Assembly: GCA_017308475.1 (NCBI GenBank)
Contig: JAFKEU010000007.1
Location: 62,001-126,000 of the forward strand
Reading direction: 5' to 3'
Origin: Alphaproteobacteria bacterium
GTDB lineage: Bacteria > Pseudomonadota > Alphaproteobacteria > Micropepsales > Micropepsaceae
DNA length: 64,000 nucleotides
Every line of letters begins with the position of its first letter. Position 1 is the first letter of the stretch. Positions 62,489 through 64,000 of the stretch are shown here, one piece after another. The notes under the pieces are model-generated. The model was not told where the DNA came from. It ran no database searches and saw nothing but the letters and a program-made list of their open reading frames with translations. A program made the translations under genes and the position numbers.

Positions 62489-62559
62489 TGTCGTGGTTCC
62501 GAAGTTCGCTACAATACCGATATAGATCGCGTAGGCGAACTTCGGAATCGGGACACTAG
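62485..62559. terminator. Shared convergent terminator hairpin that includes both stop codons
   Basis: The 25-nt arms 62485-62509 (CTAGTGTC...AAGTTCGC) and 62535-62559 match as inverted repeats with three mismatches (22 of 25), around a 25-nt loop. The stop codon of the M28 gene (TAG, 62486-62488) and of folC (62556-62558) lie in the two arms. The CTAGTGTC ends recall the ends of the 3819 island. Confidence 0.7.
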
Positions 62560-63899
62560 CTGTTCTCGGCCAGCACATGGCCGGCCAGATAGAGTGAGCC
62601 GCAGATCAGGATGCGCGGGGGCGCGGCGTCGCCGTCCAGCCGCGACCAGGCCGAAACCTGCAGCATGGCGTCTTCCAGGTCCTCGGCCGGCGCCGCTTCC
62701 AGGCCCACGGCGCGCGCGACGTCATACAGCGCACCGGCGCCAAAGCTGTTCGCCTCACCCGGGATCTCGACGGTGGCGATGCGGCGCACCAGCCCGCGCC
62801 AGGCGGACAGATATCCGCCCGCGTCCTTGTTGGCGAGCATGCCGCAGATCATGTAGAGCGGCCGCTCGCCGCGCTCTTCCAGGTCGGCGATGGCGCGCGC
62901 CACCGCCAGTGCGCCGTGCGGATTGTGCCCACCATCCAGCCAGACTTCGGCGCCGTCGGGCGCGCAATCGATCAGCGGGCCTTGCGTCAGCCGCTGCAGC
63001 CGTGCGGGCCATTCCACCGTCTGAAGGCCCCGCTCCACCGCCGCATCGCTGCCCCAGACGGGCGAGGCGCCGTGCCGGCGCGCATGGCGCAGGGCGGCAA
63101 TGGCGACACCTGCATTCTCGATCTGGTGGCGCCCGATCAGGCGCGGTAGCGGAAGGTCGAGCAGCCCGCTCTCGTCCTCATAGACCATGCGGCCATGTTC
63201 CTGGCGGGCGGCGAAATCCTGGCCGAATTCGAACACCGGCACGCCGATCTGGTCGGCGCGCGACAGGATGGCGTCGCGGGCCACATCCGCCTGCGGTCCC
63301 ACCACCAGCGGCGCACCCGGCTTGATGATGCCCGCCTTCTCGGCGGCGATGGCCGCAAGGTTGCTGCCCAGAAATTCCTGATGGTCCAGTCCGACCGGCT
63401 GGATCACCGCCACGGCGGGCGGCGGGATGACATTGGTGGCGTCATAGCGCCCGCCCAGCCCTACCTCCAGCACAACCGCGTCGGCGGGATGGCGCGAAAA
63501 GGCGAGGAACATCGCGGCGCCGGTGATTTCGAAGAAGGTGATGGGGCGGCCGTCATTGACCCGCTCCACTTCCTCCAGCAGTTCGGCCAGTTCCTCCTCG
63601 CCGATCAGCCGGCCGGCGATGCGGATGCGCTCGTGGAAATGCACCAGATGCGGCGAAGTGTGGACATGCACCTTCAGCCCCTGGGCCTCCAGCATGGCGC
63701 GGGCAAAAGCGCAGACGCTGCCCTTGCCGTTGGTACCGGCGACATGGATCACCGGCGGCAGGCGCCGGTGCGGGTCGCCCAGGTCAGCCAGGAGGCGCAG
63801 GATGCGATCCAGCCTGAGATCGATCTTCTTGGGGTGCAGCGTCAAAAGCCGCCCCAGGATGGCATCGCTGCGCTGGCCCGAGGCGAGTTTGGGGATCAT
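62556..63899 (-). CDS. folC: Folylpolyglutamate synthase/dihydrofolate synthase
   Basis: A 447-residue Mur-ligase-fold enzyme that adds glutamate to dihydropteroate and folates. Motifs: the P-loop VAGTNGKGSVCAF (about residues 54-66), the following SPHLVHFHERIRI, EVGLGGRYDATNV and QPVGLDHQEFLG; the C-terminal domain begins with WLDGGHNPHGALAVA. Length is normal. The start lies 12 bp after the accD stop, so it is co-transcribed with accD as in relatives. Confidence 0.93.
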   Translation of the reverse strand: MIPKLASGQRSDAILGRLLTLHPKKIDLRLDRILRLLADLGDPHRRLPPVIHVAGTNGKGSVCAFARAMLEAQGLKVHVHTSPHLVHFHERIRIAGRLIGEEELAELLEEVERVNDGRPITFFEITGAAMFLAFSRHPADAVVLEVGLGGRYDATNVIPPPAVAVIQPVGLDHQEFLGSNLAAIAAEKAGIIKPGAPLVVGPQADVARDAILSRADQIGVPVFEFGQDFAARQEHGRMVYEDESGLLDLPLPRLIGRHQIENAGVAIAALRHARRHGASPVWGSDAAVERGLQTVEWPARLQRLTQGPLIDCAPDGAEVWLDGGHNPHGALAVARAIADLEERGERPLYMICGMLANKDAGGYLSAWRGLVRRIATVEIPGEANSFGAGALYDVARAVGLEAAPAEDLEDAMLQVSAWSRLDGDAAPPRILICGSLYLAGHVLAENS

Positions 63900-63911
63900 G
63901 GGGCGCGGCGC

Positions 63912-64000
63912 CTAGCCCGGGCTTGCGGCCACGCCGCCATTGCCGTTCTTCCGGGGCAGCGGCGCCGGGCCGCGGGGCCTGGGTGCCGCCTGCTTCATCA
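63912..64000 (-). CDS. accD: Acetyl-CoA carboxylase carboxyltransferase beta subunit, last 29 residues (gene continues outside window)
   Basis: A minus-strand frame enters at the window edge and stops at 63912-63914. The visible residues MKQAAPRPRGPAPLPRKNGN and a short Gly/Ala tail fit the disordered, Pro/Ala-rich tail that follows the family segment LLMKQ. The identification rests mostly on gene order (accD before folC in related genomes) because no catalytic domain is in the window. Confidence 0.6.
   Translation of the reverse strand, partial: MKQAAPRPRGPAPLPRKNGNGGVAASPG

Overview
The window is GC-rich chromosomal DNA from an alphaproteobacterium. Support comes from the block ChvI-ChvG-HprK-EIIA(Man)-HPr-AhcY-DivL-TsaE-AmgK-MurU-AddB-AddA-TrxA-FolC-AccD, which in this order is an alphaproteobacterial arrangement. 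A DivL-type kinase with Tyr instead of the phospho-acceptor His, DUF2794, IalB-like and DUF4236 proteins agree with this. I cannot name the genus from sequence alone. No rRNA, tRNA or CRISPR array was seen.

Layout. 1-3558: the 3' part of gyrB, a DUF4236/SH3 protein, a methyltransferase and an argG whose 3' end looks broken. 3559-4630: an AT-richer island bounded by perfect 19-bp inverted repeats, carrying one small membrane-protein gene and no transposase. 4630-9901: an Rrf2 regulator with an AhpD-like protein, then IalB-like/rlmN/DUF2905, an ABC-2 exporter and an rRNA/tRNA methyltransferase. 10107-17309: mostly envelope and secreted proteins (a DUF6491-like pair, an NRAMP-like transporter, a beta-barrel, a glycine-zipper lipoprotein, a three-gene secreted operon, an M28 peptidase). 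17395-18123: a lone accessory gene with a strong promoter and twin palindromic operators. 18164-31716: thiC with its TPP riboswitch, a creatininase-family protein, acetyl-CoA synthetase, pterin dehydratase, thpR, murJ, the divergent arylesterase/ybbA/ybbP trio, a Bax-inhibitor-1 protein and DUF2794. 31809-38780: a Rieske oxygenase with an in-frame palindromic insertion, carB, greA followed by a decayed copy of its own 3' end, and two methyltransferase-like genes.

39011-64000 is the conserved core block. ChvGI senses envelope or acid stress. The adjacent HprK/EIIA/HPr form the output branch of a regulatory phosphotransferase system. AhcY recycles S-adenosylhomocysteine. DivL links cell-cycle phosphosignalling. 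TsaE serves tRNA t6A formation. AmgK-MurU recycle cell-wall MurNAc. AddAB repairs double-strand breaks, and TrxA, FolC and AccD are housekeeping. The block is interrupted by genes that look like lineage-specific additions: a TraB/GumN protein, a ferredoxin/ferredoxin-reductase pair, a lower-GC GNAT acetyltransferase and a secreted M28 peptidase.

The most interesting non-ordinary signals are local rearrangements (argG 3' deletion, greA tail duplication, Rieske palindromic insertion, inverted-repeat island), dispersed palindromic intergenic repeats, and the twin-operator accessory gene at 17471. I found no complete new multi-gene system that I would defend as such.
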